64,000 nucleotides of DNA from Medicago truncatula (Eukaryota > Streptophyta > Magnoliopsida > Fabales > Fabaceae), in contig NC_053045.1 of the NCBI RefSeq assembly GCF_003473485.1, forward strand, positions 59,934,494 through 59,998,493. The letters are read 5' to 3'. The notes below the pieces were generated by a model that did no database searches, was not told the DNA's origin, and saw only the letters and a list, made by a program, of their open reading frames with translations. How positions within the stretch are numbered: the stretch's first letter is position 1; each line of letters starts with the position of its first letter. Below are positions 11,488-24,147 of this stretch, in pieces. A program made the position numbers and the translations under genes.

Positions 11488-13580
11488 CCATCGATTATTG
11501 GTATCAAACTTTGGCCGTGGAAAATCAATAATCCAGAGATTGATACTATTAAGTACATAATATACGGCTATACTATGGTTAACTGTATGTTATATTTAAT
11601 TATATGAGAATTAAGATAGATAGCTCGATCGTAACCAAAACAAAAATTTTGATGAGAAATAATCAGAGAGAAGATGTATTTTGATGTACTTTTCCTTTAT
11701 GCCAATCCCAAGAAGGAATTACGAATTATGATATCACAAATCTCAATTGCATAGATCGATTTGTTCTTTTTTTCAATTCTCAAACATAATCTAAACGAAA
11801 AATTAAAAATATCATCTTGGTCATCGTTTTTCATTTGGTTTCTAAATGAAAATAATATTTTTCGATTTATTTTTATTTTTATTTTTATGGTTGTTACAGA
11901 CTTACATCATACTTCCTCAGTTGGAATTATAACAATCTAAAGTATATTAAATTTCATAGAAAATATATGAAAATTTTATATTTTTTGTCCTTACTTGTAT
12001 ATAGACCTCAAAATCATACCGTGTTAACTTTATTAATAAAAAAAAAATCATGCCGTGTTAACTCTTCTATTTTATTTCATCCAAGAAAACTTCACTATCA
12101 TTTAATTCACAACAAAAATACAAGAATAAAATAAAAAAATTATAGTGAGTGTGTCTATATAAAAGTATATTTCACAACTAAAATCCGAAATGATAAAAAC
12201 AAAACCTTCAAAACCAAATTGATTTGACACAATTTTGAAAACAAACACCACCAATTACTTCAACAACTTAATTTAGAGTTATAATTTATTTAAAAATCCA
12301 ATGTGGGTGAAAAAATATTATTACTCTCTCTGATTTCTTCTCTTCTCCTTTTGTTTGCTTGTGCATTGTAGCCCATACAGGAGTGAATAAGTCATATAAG
12401 ATGACAAAAGGGGAAGAAGACTTAAGGGAGGTGGAAAGTGGGGTATTGGAGTCTGTATTAAGACCTTATTTTGAACACAAGAAGAAGCTGTCTCATAAAT
12501 GTGTTATTTCGTCGTTTAAGTGGATGCCATTTGAGTGGGGACCACAAATTGAAAATAAAAGGAGCACCAATATGACAAGGGAATCCAACTATAGTGTGTG
12601 TGGCAGTCCCATCCCACTAAGAAAAAGAAATAAAATCATCAACACAACAAGCTATGGTCTTGAAAGAAAATCATGTTATGGTTACCAGCTACTTTGTGTC
12701 GGAACTTGGAACCCCTTTTATTATTCCATGGCATATGCCCCACTACTATATTTTTTTCAGCTCTCAATTTTTTCCCTAAAAAGTGAACATCATTGTGCTC
12801 CCTGGATCCTCAAAAGACTCTCTAGGAAAGTGTTACTACATTGATATGATATGAGTCGACATGTTTACTTTTACAACCTCTATAGCTTTCCGCATAAGCT
12901 ATCATAGCTTTGTAATATCCATTCAGTCGCATGATAATTTCATTTGCATAGTTTATGAGAAATACGGGTAAAAGAATGTATAAATTATTCTTCCGCACTA
13001 AAATACGTATAGTTTGTTAAGCTAGGTTTGCAGAAATACATATTACATGCATTGATTCACAAGAATTAAGATTCGAGTATTTATTTATTTTCATCAACAT
13101 TTTTCTGAATAAGGTAATTCCACGACTATTATTGGACATCGTAATCAAATAATAATATTTGAATAAAAACAAGTAACATTTGTTCAAGAAAAAAACCTAC
13201 TCCTAATTGTCATCAGGGGTATTATATAATGCAAGAACTGCTACACTCATTCGTAGGGTTATTTTTTTAATTTTTTTTTTTGGTTACAGTATTTTTTTAA
13301 TTTTACGCACGAGTCCAATTATTGAATAAATATGCTTAACTCAACTTTTCTCAGATAAAAATGTTAGCGTGTGGGTATTTCCCACTACTGTACGTAATTA
13401 ATAAAGTGCATGCAAATCAATAGTTACAATATTAAATTTGAGCGCATAGTTGTTAAACTTTCAATATTTTAAAGGATTTTGATTTGATGTCATCTGTATG
13501 CAAATTCCTACATTCACAATGTGCAAAAGCTCTATTTGCCTCCTAAATCCCAGCTCAGTAGTATATCATGAGATATGTTG
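11488..13580. other. Intergenic; one doubtful open frame
   Basis: 11488-11700 is probably FLZ 3' UTR. An open stretch at 12359-12844 (first in-frame ATG at about 12400) translates to a Lys/Ser-rich protein I do not recognise. It has no family motif and its nominal first codon is TTG, so I do not call it a gene. Confidence 0.45.
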
Positions 13581-13582
13581 TA

Positions 13583-13873
13583 CTCCCTCCGTTCCAAATT
13601 GTATGACTTTTTAAACATTTCACACATATTAAGAAATATAATTAATATTGATTAATATTGTATGAGAAAGAGATATTATGAGTTGTTTTACAAAATTATC
13701 CTTTATAAATGATCTGGGAAAGATAAATAAAAGAATTGAAAAAAAAAAGAGTAATAAATAGTTAATGATATAATAGAAAAAATAACATTAATGTTTCATT
13801 GATATTCTAAAGTGACATACAATTTGGGACAAATATTTTTTCTAAAGTGACATACAATTTGGGACGGAGGGAG
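13583..13873. mobile_element. Stowaway (Tc1/mariner) MITE
   Basis: Begins CTCCCTCCGTTCCAAATTG and ends with the inverse CAATTTGGGACGGAGGGAG, flanked by TA on both sides (13581-13582, 13874-13875), the Stowaway signature. 291 bp. The right subterminal 24 nt (13807-13830) is repeated exactly at 13842-13865. Confidence 0.9.
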
Positions 13874-14143
13874 TATTTGGTTTAGCCCCCGGTAGCTCGT
13901 TGAATTTTGTTTTTTTTTCTCGTCATTTATTTAAATATAGTAATACAAATGTGTTAAGCATAAACAAAGCATAAAGAAACTACAAAAGGTGCAAAAGGAA
14001 AAGATTTATAAGGATAAAAGTTAGAATAGAGTACAACAAAGGGAGGGTGGAAGAAATTAACATGCAGTATTGTAGAACCATTCTAGCGGCTCAATAAACT
14101 TATAATAAACAAACACATCCTTTGTCATAGGGGATTGGATATT

Positions 14144-17100
14144 TTACTGGTAGTACATTAGGTGCTGGGTGGTGGCAACATTAGGGAATCCTGCCCCATA
14201 CCCAGCCCCAAGAGCACCCATTCCCATGGCTGCCCGCTTTACGGCATGTGCCTCATTCATTTTGCTCAAAGCCAACTGGCGTTCATACAATGCAAGACCG
14301 GCAGGTGAAAACCCTGGCACTGGTACATGCGTAGAAGCTGGTGGTGGAAGAGGAGTAGAGGCTGTTCCTGGAGGAGTAGGCTTGCTACCCCATGAACACT
14401 GCAAAATATCAATTTACAAGATTAGATAACAGATGCAACATTTTTACAGAGACTTTGAGTACTATGAAGCTTATTATATATGTTAGAGGATATGATGCAA
14501 GATCTTTGTGAATTAGAGACTTCAAATTTGTCTTTAAAAATTACAGATACTAATGAAACCTTTGATACGGCCTTTTTTCTGGTAATATGCATCTAGACAA
14601 AAAGCCATAAACGATAGACAGGTATCATGACAGGATATGCTAAATATAGAATACTCAACAGATAAATTATAATATCCTGCCAGTTGGCCATTTACCTTGA
14701 TAGGTTTGCCAAACAGAAACCGAGTATTGCCCATCTGTATAGCAAGAGCTGCTTCACCATGGGTACTGTATCTCACAAACCCAAAACCTTTGTCTCGTTG
14801 CACCCTAACATCTTCAATAGTTCCAACACCAAGGGCATGAAAATGATGATGGAGATCAACAGAAGTAACCTGTGATTTCACAGACCATGAGAGCACAAGG
14901 CAACTTTAAAACAAACTGAATTTACAAGACTCTGCTATACATATTTTATATAGCTTAAAAATCTAATTGCTAAATATAGTACCGAAGCACTTTCGATCTA
15001 TGCACACAGCAGCCAGAGTAGTTCATGCTATAGTAACTATAGTCTAAACCCATTTAAATAGACAGAGAAAGTACTCCCAGATAGATATGAATGATTAGTA
15101 AGGTAAAAAAAAGTCAGAAAACAGTATGGATCCTTGCCTCGGGAGCAAGATTGCCAACATAAACAGTGGTATATTGAGGATTCTTCTCAGGACTGTCATC
15201 ACTGGTCATTTCCTGCGCTTCTTCTACAGAAAATAAAAGCCAACCAAGAAGTAAGCAGTATTCACCAAGCAAAATCAACAATCAGGCCACTATGATAGAT
15301 TGAAAATTATCAATAGATGCACAATTTTTTTTTTCTCTTTCAAAAATGTCAACCGTGACATAAATGAAAAAACAGCACTACTACAACAGCATTCAACAGC
15401 TTTAAAGCTAATATTAGGATGACCCCGTTAAAAAATCATTTGAAGCCAACAATTGGAATATATTTTAAAAACAATGAAGCAGTATCCGTTTTCATCAGAA
15501 ATCATTGTATAATTTATAGGTGTTATATAAAAAATAAAAATAAAAAATAAAAAAAACAATGAACACTCGAATTCACCGACTTCTAAAGCCAACTGCACAC
15601 GATAAAAAACTGAGAAAAAAATTAAAACACTCTAAGAGGAATTTTTGTATAATAAACCCGTGATCTCACCAGATGTTCCACTAGTTAACTCCACAACACT
15701 TTTGGACTCTGAACTCTGATTTTCACCATTCATATTAGCTCCTTTTGTGGCCCAATTACAACGGATCTGTCTACTTCCAAGCCATTTACCTGAAGTGTCA
15801 GAAAAACATTAAAAAATCTGGACACAGCTGAAGCACTAAGCGTCATTGACTATAAAATAAAATTAAGAATACAGTAATTCAATGAACCACACATCCAACA
15901 GAATTATCGCTAATTTACTGGTATTAGTGAGGTGTGGACTTGCATTTCAAATGCTTCGGACCATATAACCAATCAAAATGTTCGTTTATTTGATCATTCG
16001 GCATAAACAACAGCACAATTAGGTGCCCACCATCAGATCCCCCCTAGAATATGGTTTAACCATGAAATAGGCACCACATGTGTATTAATTTTCTGATATA
16101 ATGTGATTCCATGTAAAAAAAGAAGTCTGGTTGGAGCTTGCAGCAGGATATGGATTTCAATGTTTTTAAACAATTTACATCTTAAAAGTTCAAAAAATAT
16201 AAATGATATGGTGACAATCAATTACCATACATACACATTTCACTTCAACTATGTTGAAAACAAAAAATGAAAAACTAGTATTTAGATGATAAAAATATCT
16301 TACCAGTTAAATCGTTTATGGCACTTTGGGCTTCCTGTTAAATTACATACAAAACAAAGTCACCCAACAATTAGCATGGCAAACACAAAAATAACCAAAG
16401 AGAGAAGAAAGATAGCAAATGTAAAAAGTTAAGATTTCATGCCTGCTGATTTCGAAAAGAAACAAATCCAAACCCCCTAGATCGGCCTGTCTTCTGGTCC
16501 CACATTACCCTTGCATCTCTGCAACAAACCAAGTGTCATGATATTAATGATTTGAATTGATTTCAAACACACATTCAAGTGTGAGTATTTCTAACAAAAC
16601 ATCCCCCTTAATAAAGCAGGATAACAAATAGATAAAAGAAAATATAAAGGGCATATAAAACTTACGAGCAGCTAGAATATGCGGAGAAGCAAGCATACAG
16701 AGTTGCATCTGTAACCTCGGGACTAAGGTCGCCAACAAAAATATGAAAGTGTCCTAAATCCGAACGAATAGCAAAAGTAAATTTGTGTTCACAAAAAGAC
16801 AGGCAAAATTAACTCGAAACGTACATAATCAGCAGAAATATAACCTGATGTGTCTTCTCTCTGACCACGAGTATAAGCCCAGTTAACTTTGATAGACTGC
16901 CCAAAACTGCAGACAATGTGTTGATTAAAATAACAACTAACAAAAACCGTTTCAATAACTACCGTTAATTAAGAAAATACATACATATTCCTCCCATTGA
17001 GAGTCACAATAGCAATTGCAGCTGAACTGCGATCAAAGTAGTCCACGAAGCCATATGATGACTGCAGATGACAATATAGAGCAGATCATCATGGTTGAAA

Positions 17101-18559
17101 AGACAGGAAAAAAACATCACATGAAAAACCATATATAGCCAATTGTCTAGCCAAATACTTTTTGGTTCATAACTTGTTATTAAAAAAGCCAACAGAAAGT
17201 GTGAACTATGTAACTTTATCAATATTCCATTTTATTTTCTCTTTGATGAGATCATTATCGACAAAGCTCACCTTTTCTTTTCGAATAAGCTTGCACCCTT
17301 CAAGGGCACCAGCACTTGAAAACAGCTCTTGAAGCAGGGGCTCTGAAACCTGAGGATGAATGTTGCCGACATAACTGCATTTCCCCAAAAGTGATTATTA
17401 GATATACAAAACACAAAATATAAAAACAAAGAAGAACTCAAGGAGCCTGCGGACAAAAAAAAAAAATTGAATCCCACTAACTACAAAAAAGTAGAAACAA
17501 TTTACACTAAAGATTATTTTCGAGGCAATGAAATCAACAAGTCACTTAAGGCTGCTAAACTAGGAAAAATCACTAGATAAACAAAAAACTAAGGTTAAAT
17601 TGCATGTTTGGTCCCTTACATTTATTTGAAATTTCAAGTTGGTCCCTATTTTAAAAAGTTTGATGTTGGTCTCTTACATTACAATAAGTTTAGTATTTTA
17701 GTCAAATTTCCGTTTAAAACATCCACGTGGCTAACAGAGATGAACGCGCGGATAACTTTGGGGGTGCCACATGGACGCTTTATACAAGTTTAATTCAAAA
17801 TTTGACAAAAAGGGAAAACTTATGCAAACATCAGTATATCATAAGGTACCAAATTGAAACTTTCAAAACACAGGAGACCAACTTAAAAACTAAAATAAGA
17901 GAAAGGGACCAAACATACAAATTTAGCCAAAAAAAGAAAGAACAGTAGAATATATTTTTTTAAATGTAAAATATAATGAAGTGTCTATTAATACTCACAC
18001 ACTGCGGCAAGTACTCGAATCAAAGCCAGGAGGCAGATTTCCACTCAAGATAGGCTCTATCTGCAAAATAAAAATGTAAAAAACCAAAGGAGAAAATCCT
18101 AAAAGCAAAATTATATATTCCCCTCTCTAATAATCTAATCAAACAAAACTTAAATACCCAATAATGCTGAATAATTCTTGGATGGACACTTAATTTGTTC
18201 GCGCACAAAAAAAAAAAAAAATACACATCGTATAATCATTTAAAAACTAATGATTATTTAATTAATATTTTTTCTACTTTTTACATATGTGTGAACAAAT
18301 GAAGTGTTTAATCACTTATGTCGGTGTGGTGTCCGACACCGGATACGCTTTCTATCAGAGCTAGCTGTCGGTGCTACAGAGTAGCTAAGGTTTAAACTCA
18401 AAAGTAAACAGCAAAACAAAAAATGGATTTTCCCCAACGTGGACATCACATCAATTAACAATAACTGAAAAATGGAACCTGTGGAGTAATAAGAGCAGGG
18501 TGTTGGTAGAGAGAGTGTTGCTCAATCATTGGATTCTGCCTAAACTTCTGTGGCAACAT
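14144..18559 (-). CDS. Oligouridylate-binding protein UBP1-like, three RRMs
   Basis: Nuclear/stress-granule RNA-binding protein of the plant UBP1 (TIA-1-like) family, binding U-rich RNA in introns and 3' UTRs. Twelve coding exons: 18559-18479, 18060-17999, 17374-17272, 17061-16985, 16906-16845, 16753-16666, 16518-16443, 16334-16304, 15789-15670, 15223-15138, 14869-14696, 14398-14144; 404 residues, the family length. RRM1 from residue 48 ([16 protein letters not shown]), RRM2 from about 132 ([18 protein letters not shown]), RRM3 from about 253 ([18 protein letters not shown]), then a Pro/Gly/Ala-rich tail ending in HLMYYQ. Two introns, after exons 7 and 10, must use GC donors (CAG|GCATGA, GAG|GCAAGG). 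A long pyrimidine-rich 5' leader precedes the ATG. Intron 2 contains a MITE (17593-17928). Confidence 0.96.
17593..17928. mobile_element. MITE in UBP1 intron 2
   Basis: About 336 bp with inverted ends: GGTTAAATTGCATGTTTGG...CCCTT at the left, and its near-exact inverse (AAGGGACCAAACATACAAAT...GCC) at the right. Non-coding. The flanks are A-rich and give no clear target duplication. Confidence 0.65.
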
Positions 18560-18779
18560 CTTCAGTTCTAGGGTTAGGGTTTGAAGAGGTAATAGAAATG
18601 GGAAACGAGAATAAAATGAAAAACTAAATTACAAAGAGAAAAGAAAAAAAGAAAAAAAGGAAAGAAAAAAAAAAGAAAAAAAACCCTCGAAGAGAGGGTG
18701 AGGAAGAAAAGACAGACAATAGAAAGAGAGGAAGATGATACAGAATTGTTGTTAGGGGGGAACTGTTTCAGGGTCAGAC

Positions 18780-20150
18780 TTTCCCTTTAATACACTCACT
18801 ACCCTCCAAACTTAATTTAATCAAAATCAAGGATAAACACGGAAAACGATGTTATTGTCGGGACCACAATTGGACTTTCAGCCCAAACTACATATTGGGC
18901 TTCAAGTTCCAATGGCCCAACAAGATATCATGTGTCACACGTACTCATCGCTATTGAGTTAGTAACTCACACCGACAATGGTAAAAACACGTTGAAAAAT
19001 ACCATATAACTAATTTTTTTTTCGGATTTTATAATTTGGACTAGACGTGGAGGGTAAGAAAAGAAATAGTCTAATCTTTCATATGTATTACATATTAATT
19101 AAGTTATTGGATGTGTTTGATATGAAAAAAATATATATTTTGACTGGACAATTTTATTTTTACTTTGTTTGATCTAGACATTTGTCATGAGACTTGACAA
19201 AACAAGTAGCGAGAGATTGAAGAAAAATATGAATTCTTGTCTCTCACTAAATTGTGGGCCAATTTATTGTTTAGAGTACAAACTATCAAAAATATCAAAA
19301 AATATTTTTTATGTTCCGGCATGCAAAATATTATCTATCTATCTATCATTTTCCAATATAATTTTTGTCATGTACTGTATGTCATGTACTTATTGTTTTA
19401 CGAATCAAAGACACCATTTATATAATATATCTAAAAAAAACTCTTATGAGTTCAACATTTTTCTACCGATCAATAAATGTTGATTCAGTTGATAAGGAGT
19501 TAGACTCATAACCCATTAGAATATGAGTTCAACTCTCATCGTCAGGGTGAGGACAAAGTGAACGCTCTTAGAACTATAAGAAATATATGAACCCCAAGAC
19601 CTAAAAAAATACATTTTTCTACCCCTTTGACTACTCATGAAACAATGTCTAAAATATAGGTAAAAAGTTGGGTCCTTCATATGTAACTGTTTTATTTATA
19701 CCTGCAAGAAGCATATTTCAAAATTCAAATTCTTCAATAATTTAACCAGCCTTGTGAATACTACATATATTTGTCTATGGACCACACATTAAAAATGGAT
19801 CGCACATAAAGTGGTGAGACCCACATGAGTTTCATCCATATGATGGTTTTTTTTTTGTACAAGATGCTAAAATATTCTGGTAATTAAGAATTCCTTTTTT
19901 TTTTTATACCTTTTTAAAAATATTTTTAATTTTTATAAAAAAGATAATTTATTTTTAGTGATTTCAAATATATAAACTTTTAGATATTGTTCAGTTGCAA
20001 TTATGAAAGTATTTCATTCTCTAATGTTAGTAGAGTAATTCAATATTCTGGTAATTAACCTAAAATGTACTTGAGCCTTTGATCACCTGTACTATATAAA
20101 GAAGTATAGAAAGCAATAAAGTTAGTTAGTTAGTTCTCAATTATGTTTTG
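18780..20150. other. UBP1 upstream region and spacer
   Basis: TATTAAAG on the minus strand near 18795 could serve as UBP1 TATA. The rest is AT-rich with a short TATC microsatellite near 19335. No gene seen apart from the SINE listed separately. Confidence 0.45.
19480..19605 (+). mobile_element. tRNA-derived SINE
   Basis: Contains a box-A-like 'gattcagttgataagg' followed about 45 nt later by box-B-like 'gagttcaactctcatc', then a Cys/Pro-loop-free tail ending in an A-run near 19600. Degenerate tRNA head without a foldable tRNA, hence SINE rather than tRNA gene. Confidence 0.5.
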
Positions 20151-20159
20151 CTCCCTTTT

Positions 20160-20480
20160 ACTTTACAGATGGTGCAATTGAAGAGGAAACCATGGAAGGC
20201 TGAAAAACAACCTTTGCAAAGTGGAAAAACAATACAAAAAAGGGAAAGAGCTCAAATACTAAAGATAAAGATTATAGTGAAATCATCTCAAAGGGGAATG
20301 AATTTTGGATTGGTAAAGGTGGAATAAATAAATTTTACTGGAAGAAAGTCAGGTGCTAATTGTCAAAGTTTTGGTCATTTTGCATATGAGTGAAGAAGCA
20401 GCAAATCACTAAGAGCAAATGCTGATTATGAAGCACTAGTTGTTGAAGACCACTCAACTGATTAAGATCATGTAAAGATT
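20160..20480 (+). mobile_element. LTR-retrotransposon gag fossil (zinc-knuckle region)
   Basis: Short relic translating to a CCHC-knuckle-like segment (C..CQSFGHFAYE near 20360-20395) followed by an acidic stretch (ALVVEDHSTD), the layout of gag in plant Ty1/copia elements. Broken, with several breaks; no LTR seen beside it. A 30-nt piece of the same knuckle recurs near 31085. Confidence 0.4.
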
Positions 20481-20934
20481 AAAGTTATGACTTGAATGAA
20501 ACTTATGCAAAAAACTTACTCTACTTCTAGCAAAATGTCAATAATCAACTCATTTATTTGTATTTCTTTTGGCGTTAACCCTCGCATAAGTAAAGTAAGT
20601 CAATAATTATTTTACCTGTTATTGTTTAAGTGGTGTAGCGGTTCAAATTTCTCAACTTAATCTTAAACTGGTCTACGGGTCAAATGGAGGACGAAAACAT
20701 ACAAAAGAAACCAGAAAATTGAATTCACAAAATAAGAAAAATTAATTACAGGAAATATTTCAAATCATAATTACACCCCTAAGCTAATAGACCTAGGATA
20801 GATCTATTATAGCCTTGGCACTGCACAAGTTGTAATATAAACAAAAAAAGGTTAAACTACTTAAAACTGCAATTGCTCTCATATTTACTGATATTTACGT
20901 TGATTTAGCACCTAAAACAAGTCATTGAGTGGAT

Positions 20935-22272
20935 TCAGTAGGTTTTTTTTGGAGCAGAGTCGAAATCACTTCTTTGATATGGTGATTTGGCAGAAACTCT
21001 GCAAATACAACATAATACTTATATATATATATATATTAGGCCAAACAACATCACTCAGGAAATATGCAAAGTAAATAACAAGAGGCCAACCAATTTGCAC
21101 AATGGACTAGAATTAAAATTAAGATTTTCTTTACTAAGAAAATGACATTATGCATCAATTTCTAGTGACACAAGAGGCTTTGGCTCTTCAGCAAACCTTG
21201 AATTGGATGGAATCAGTTGGTATATAAAATGTGATTTTTGAGATGGACAACAAACAAGTAGTTGATGATGTGCATAAGAAAAATTACAACAATTCTTTGA
21301 AAAGGGAATATTATATTATATATATTATTATTAGAAGTTGCATAGCCAAATTACAAAGTTGTCACAACTTTCATGTTGTTTTCACTATCTTATGCTATGA
21401 TCCCAATTGTATTTCGAATATTTTAATTAATGAAAGTCCTTGATTTTGCTTGCGTCGAAAGAATAATATAATTTATGCATCAAACAAATCTCATCACAAA
21501 TTAGTTCTTGACGTTGAATTCACCCTTGATTGAGAATGTTTCAACATTTCAATCAAGGATAGACAGAGACATGGAAAAAGGATTTATTGTGCGAGCCAAT
21601 TTGAGTTATTTAAGATTACATGTAGGCAGATGCAACATGCTATATTTCCTTGAATAAAAACTTTAATCTAATTTGCTTGAGAGGCATACCTGACATTCCT
21701 TTTCTCCATGAATCGAAGAAGTGAAGCTTTTCTAGCAATCACCATATCTTTAAAGAAATAAAATTTATGATCAGGTAAATGAGAAAAACTTCATCCCTAA
21801 TACAAAATAAAATTTATTCATTTGTTTCAAAATATTAGTGATGAATCAAGAGCAATTACTAGTTAGTGTGGGAGGAGGTGGTTGAAGGACCCTATCAGGA
21901 ATAACTGAAGGCCGAGTTTGAGAGTGCTTGCAAATGACTTTAGCTCTTCAACTTTCTCAGCAGGAAAATCATCCAACACAATAACTTCTCCATTATAAAA
22001 CAATGTCAACTGTGCAGTTTCAAGTTCCTTAACCATTGAGTTATTAATTCTGTAATAAAAGAACAAGATTGTGTGTGAATCATTATGAAATTGAATCTTT
22101 TGTTGCACACAAGCAATGTGGCAAACCAAAAATAGTTAATTGAGTTCACTATTAAATGAAGAAGCACAAAAACATACCTTGGAGACAAAGAATCCACAGG
22201 TGTAACGTTTTTTGGTGTCACGTTTGTGGGAAATAAGTCCATGGGTTGTCCAACAAGTTGAATAAGGTGAAA
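20935..22272 (-). pseudogene. JAZ/TIFY repressor pseudogene (left copy of tandem pair)
   Basis: Decayed duplicate of the JAZ gene at 24148-25530. Recognisable exons: exon 2 22272-22178 (MDLFPTNVTPKNVTP), exon 3 22049-21860 with TIFY motif (TAQLTLFYNGEVIVLDDFPA), exon 4 21747-21690 and exon 5 20998-20935 encoding a Jas motif (ASLLRFMEKRNVR then SPYQ). No counterpart of exon 1 (start codon and N-terminal FSQTC region) exists in the 450 bp upstream. Exon 3 is 190 nt against 185 in the intact copy, so frame is lost between TIFY and Jas: the local frame ends at TAA, while the JAZ-like QTRPSVIP continuation lies in another frame. The last exon ends early (PKKTY). The homology continues into the 3' UTR (20690-20930 against 23890-24147). 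Confidence 0.85.
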
Positions 22273-22689
22273 CTTGCAGTGTGACAAAAATATATTAAGA
22301 AATCACTCAAGTTGAACCTAAACAATCGCAACTAGAAGAGATAAATATGGAACAATTGAAACACGGTTCAAACCATCAAAGACTTAGGTTTAAGTTAACA
22401 AACTATCCTAAATAAACGCAGGTTAGCGAAATCAAACAAACATGATGAGAAAAATGGGGTATCGTGCATGGATGATGTACGACATGTGACAAAATATTAT
22501 CTAAGAGCTAAAATTTAATAATAAAATATATTTTTTTTTAATGTGAGAGATAAAATTGGTTAGATAGCGTGTACCGTGAGTTGTGGACAAATGACCTTTT
22601 TATACAATTAATGGTCTAGATGTTGAAATAGTCGTTGGAGGGCAGTTATATATGGCGGACATCAACAAGCGTAATCTTCGATCATTGCC

Positions 22690-23720
22690 TTTTGTTAGTG
22701 GTCAGGGACATTACAGATCCAAGGGATCATGTCTTTAGACCTTTAGAGATTATTGATCATGTGAGTTGATTGTTGGTGAAAGATTCATGTGTTTTGGGCC
22801 TTCCTCTAGGTCCATTATGTACAATCCAAAATGACCATAACAATTTCCCCCAAGTCATAATTTTGTTGTCTAGAGTAACGACTTTTGATGATAATCCGTA
22901 ATACCTTATTTTTAATGTATTTTAGAGGTCATTTTGTAGTCTTTCTAGTGAGTTTTCTTATGTTTTAGTTGAGTTTTGTATTCGAGAAGTGGTCATGAAA
23001 GGAGAGAAATGCACACAATACCTTAAAACCACGTCAAATCATCCAAATCAAACAACTTTGTAGTCATGTTATGTTTTTTTTATAACATGTATCAAGTGAT
23101 ACATGCAACCACAATTTTGTTACCGCTTTCATAACAATAGTTTTAGAGCACGATCAAACCTTCAATGAGAAAGAGAAGTGAATCGAAAATGACATAATTG
23201 TCTTTTTATCTCATTTGTTTAGTAGAAATTTCACAATCCTTGTGGATACGAACTTCATAAATATTATTATTTAATTGACAACAATTGAGTACACTTGTTA
23301 AACTAAACATCAAACTTTCGGCGTCATTTCTGGGTACTAGCGGCCTCTTCAGTGAAGTGTTGATGTGTGATTTTTGCAAGGAAGGACATGTACATAGCGA
23401 ATGTGACGCAGAAGGTGAAGCGAAGGAGGTGAATTACATAGGAAATTATCAAAGAGGTAATCTTTTTTCTAACACGTCCAACGATGCACGGAAGGAGCAC
23501 TCTAATCGCAAGTGGAAAAACAACTTTGCTCTAAATCCCACTCAAGGGCCACCACAAAATCCATAACAAACAAAGATGGCTCAACAGGAAGAAATGTTGA
23601 AACAACTCATGAAGTCCACCCATATTAGCTAGCATTCAAGAGATGAAGTTGAAAAGGAAACCGTGCAGAAAGAATGAAAAATAATGAGGAGTATAAAAAA
23701 TTGAGGCAGATTGGCCTATT
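22690..23720 (+). mobile_element. Ty3/gypsy-like fossil: LTR/leader remnant plus gag 3' end
   Basis: 23285-23650 translates to a knuckle (CDFCKEGHVHSEC), then NYIGNYQRGN..SNT and WKN..ALNPTQGPPQNP, the arrangement seen C-terminal in gag of plant Ty3/gypsy (Athila-like) elements. Upstream 23220-23300 resembles the end of such an LTR/leader ('ccttgtggatacgaacttca', 'gagtacacttg'). No pol, no second LTR; clearly broken and old. It lies between the two JAZ copies, just where the left copy's first exon is missing. Confidence 0.6.
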
Positions 23721-24147
23721 GTCACGGTAAGATAGATTACTCAAGGAAAAAACGCTATTGTGAATACAATTTATGATTAGAGATCAAATTCATACTAATG
23801 GAAATAGAATTTCTATTTTTTATTACCCAGATTGCTTGAGTGTCTTCCTTAGCAAAAGAAAAGGAGCGCATGAAAGCAATAAATGGAGGAAGAAAGAAAA
23901 CATACAAAAGAAATTGAATTTAAGAATGACAAAAATTAATTACAGGAATAATTCAAATCATAATTACAACTTTAGCTAATAGAACTAAGTTAGATCTATT
24001 ACATAGTCTTAGCCCTTAGGAACTGCACAAATTGTAAAATGAGAACTAGCTAATTAAGAGGCCGATCAAAATAAAAAATATAAACAAAAAAAAAAAAAAG
24101 GTTAAACTATTTAACACTGCGATTTCTCTTATACTATTTACTAATAT

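Noticed and set aside
12359-12844. 161-codon open frame between FLZ and UBP1
   Set aside because: Begins with TTG, no recognisable domain, no splice or homology support; likely chance or an untranslated transcript.
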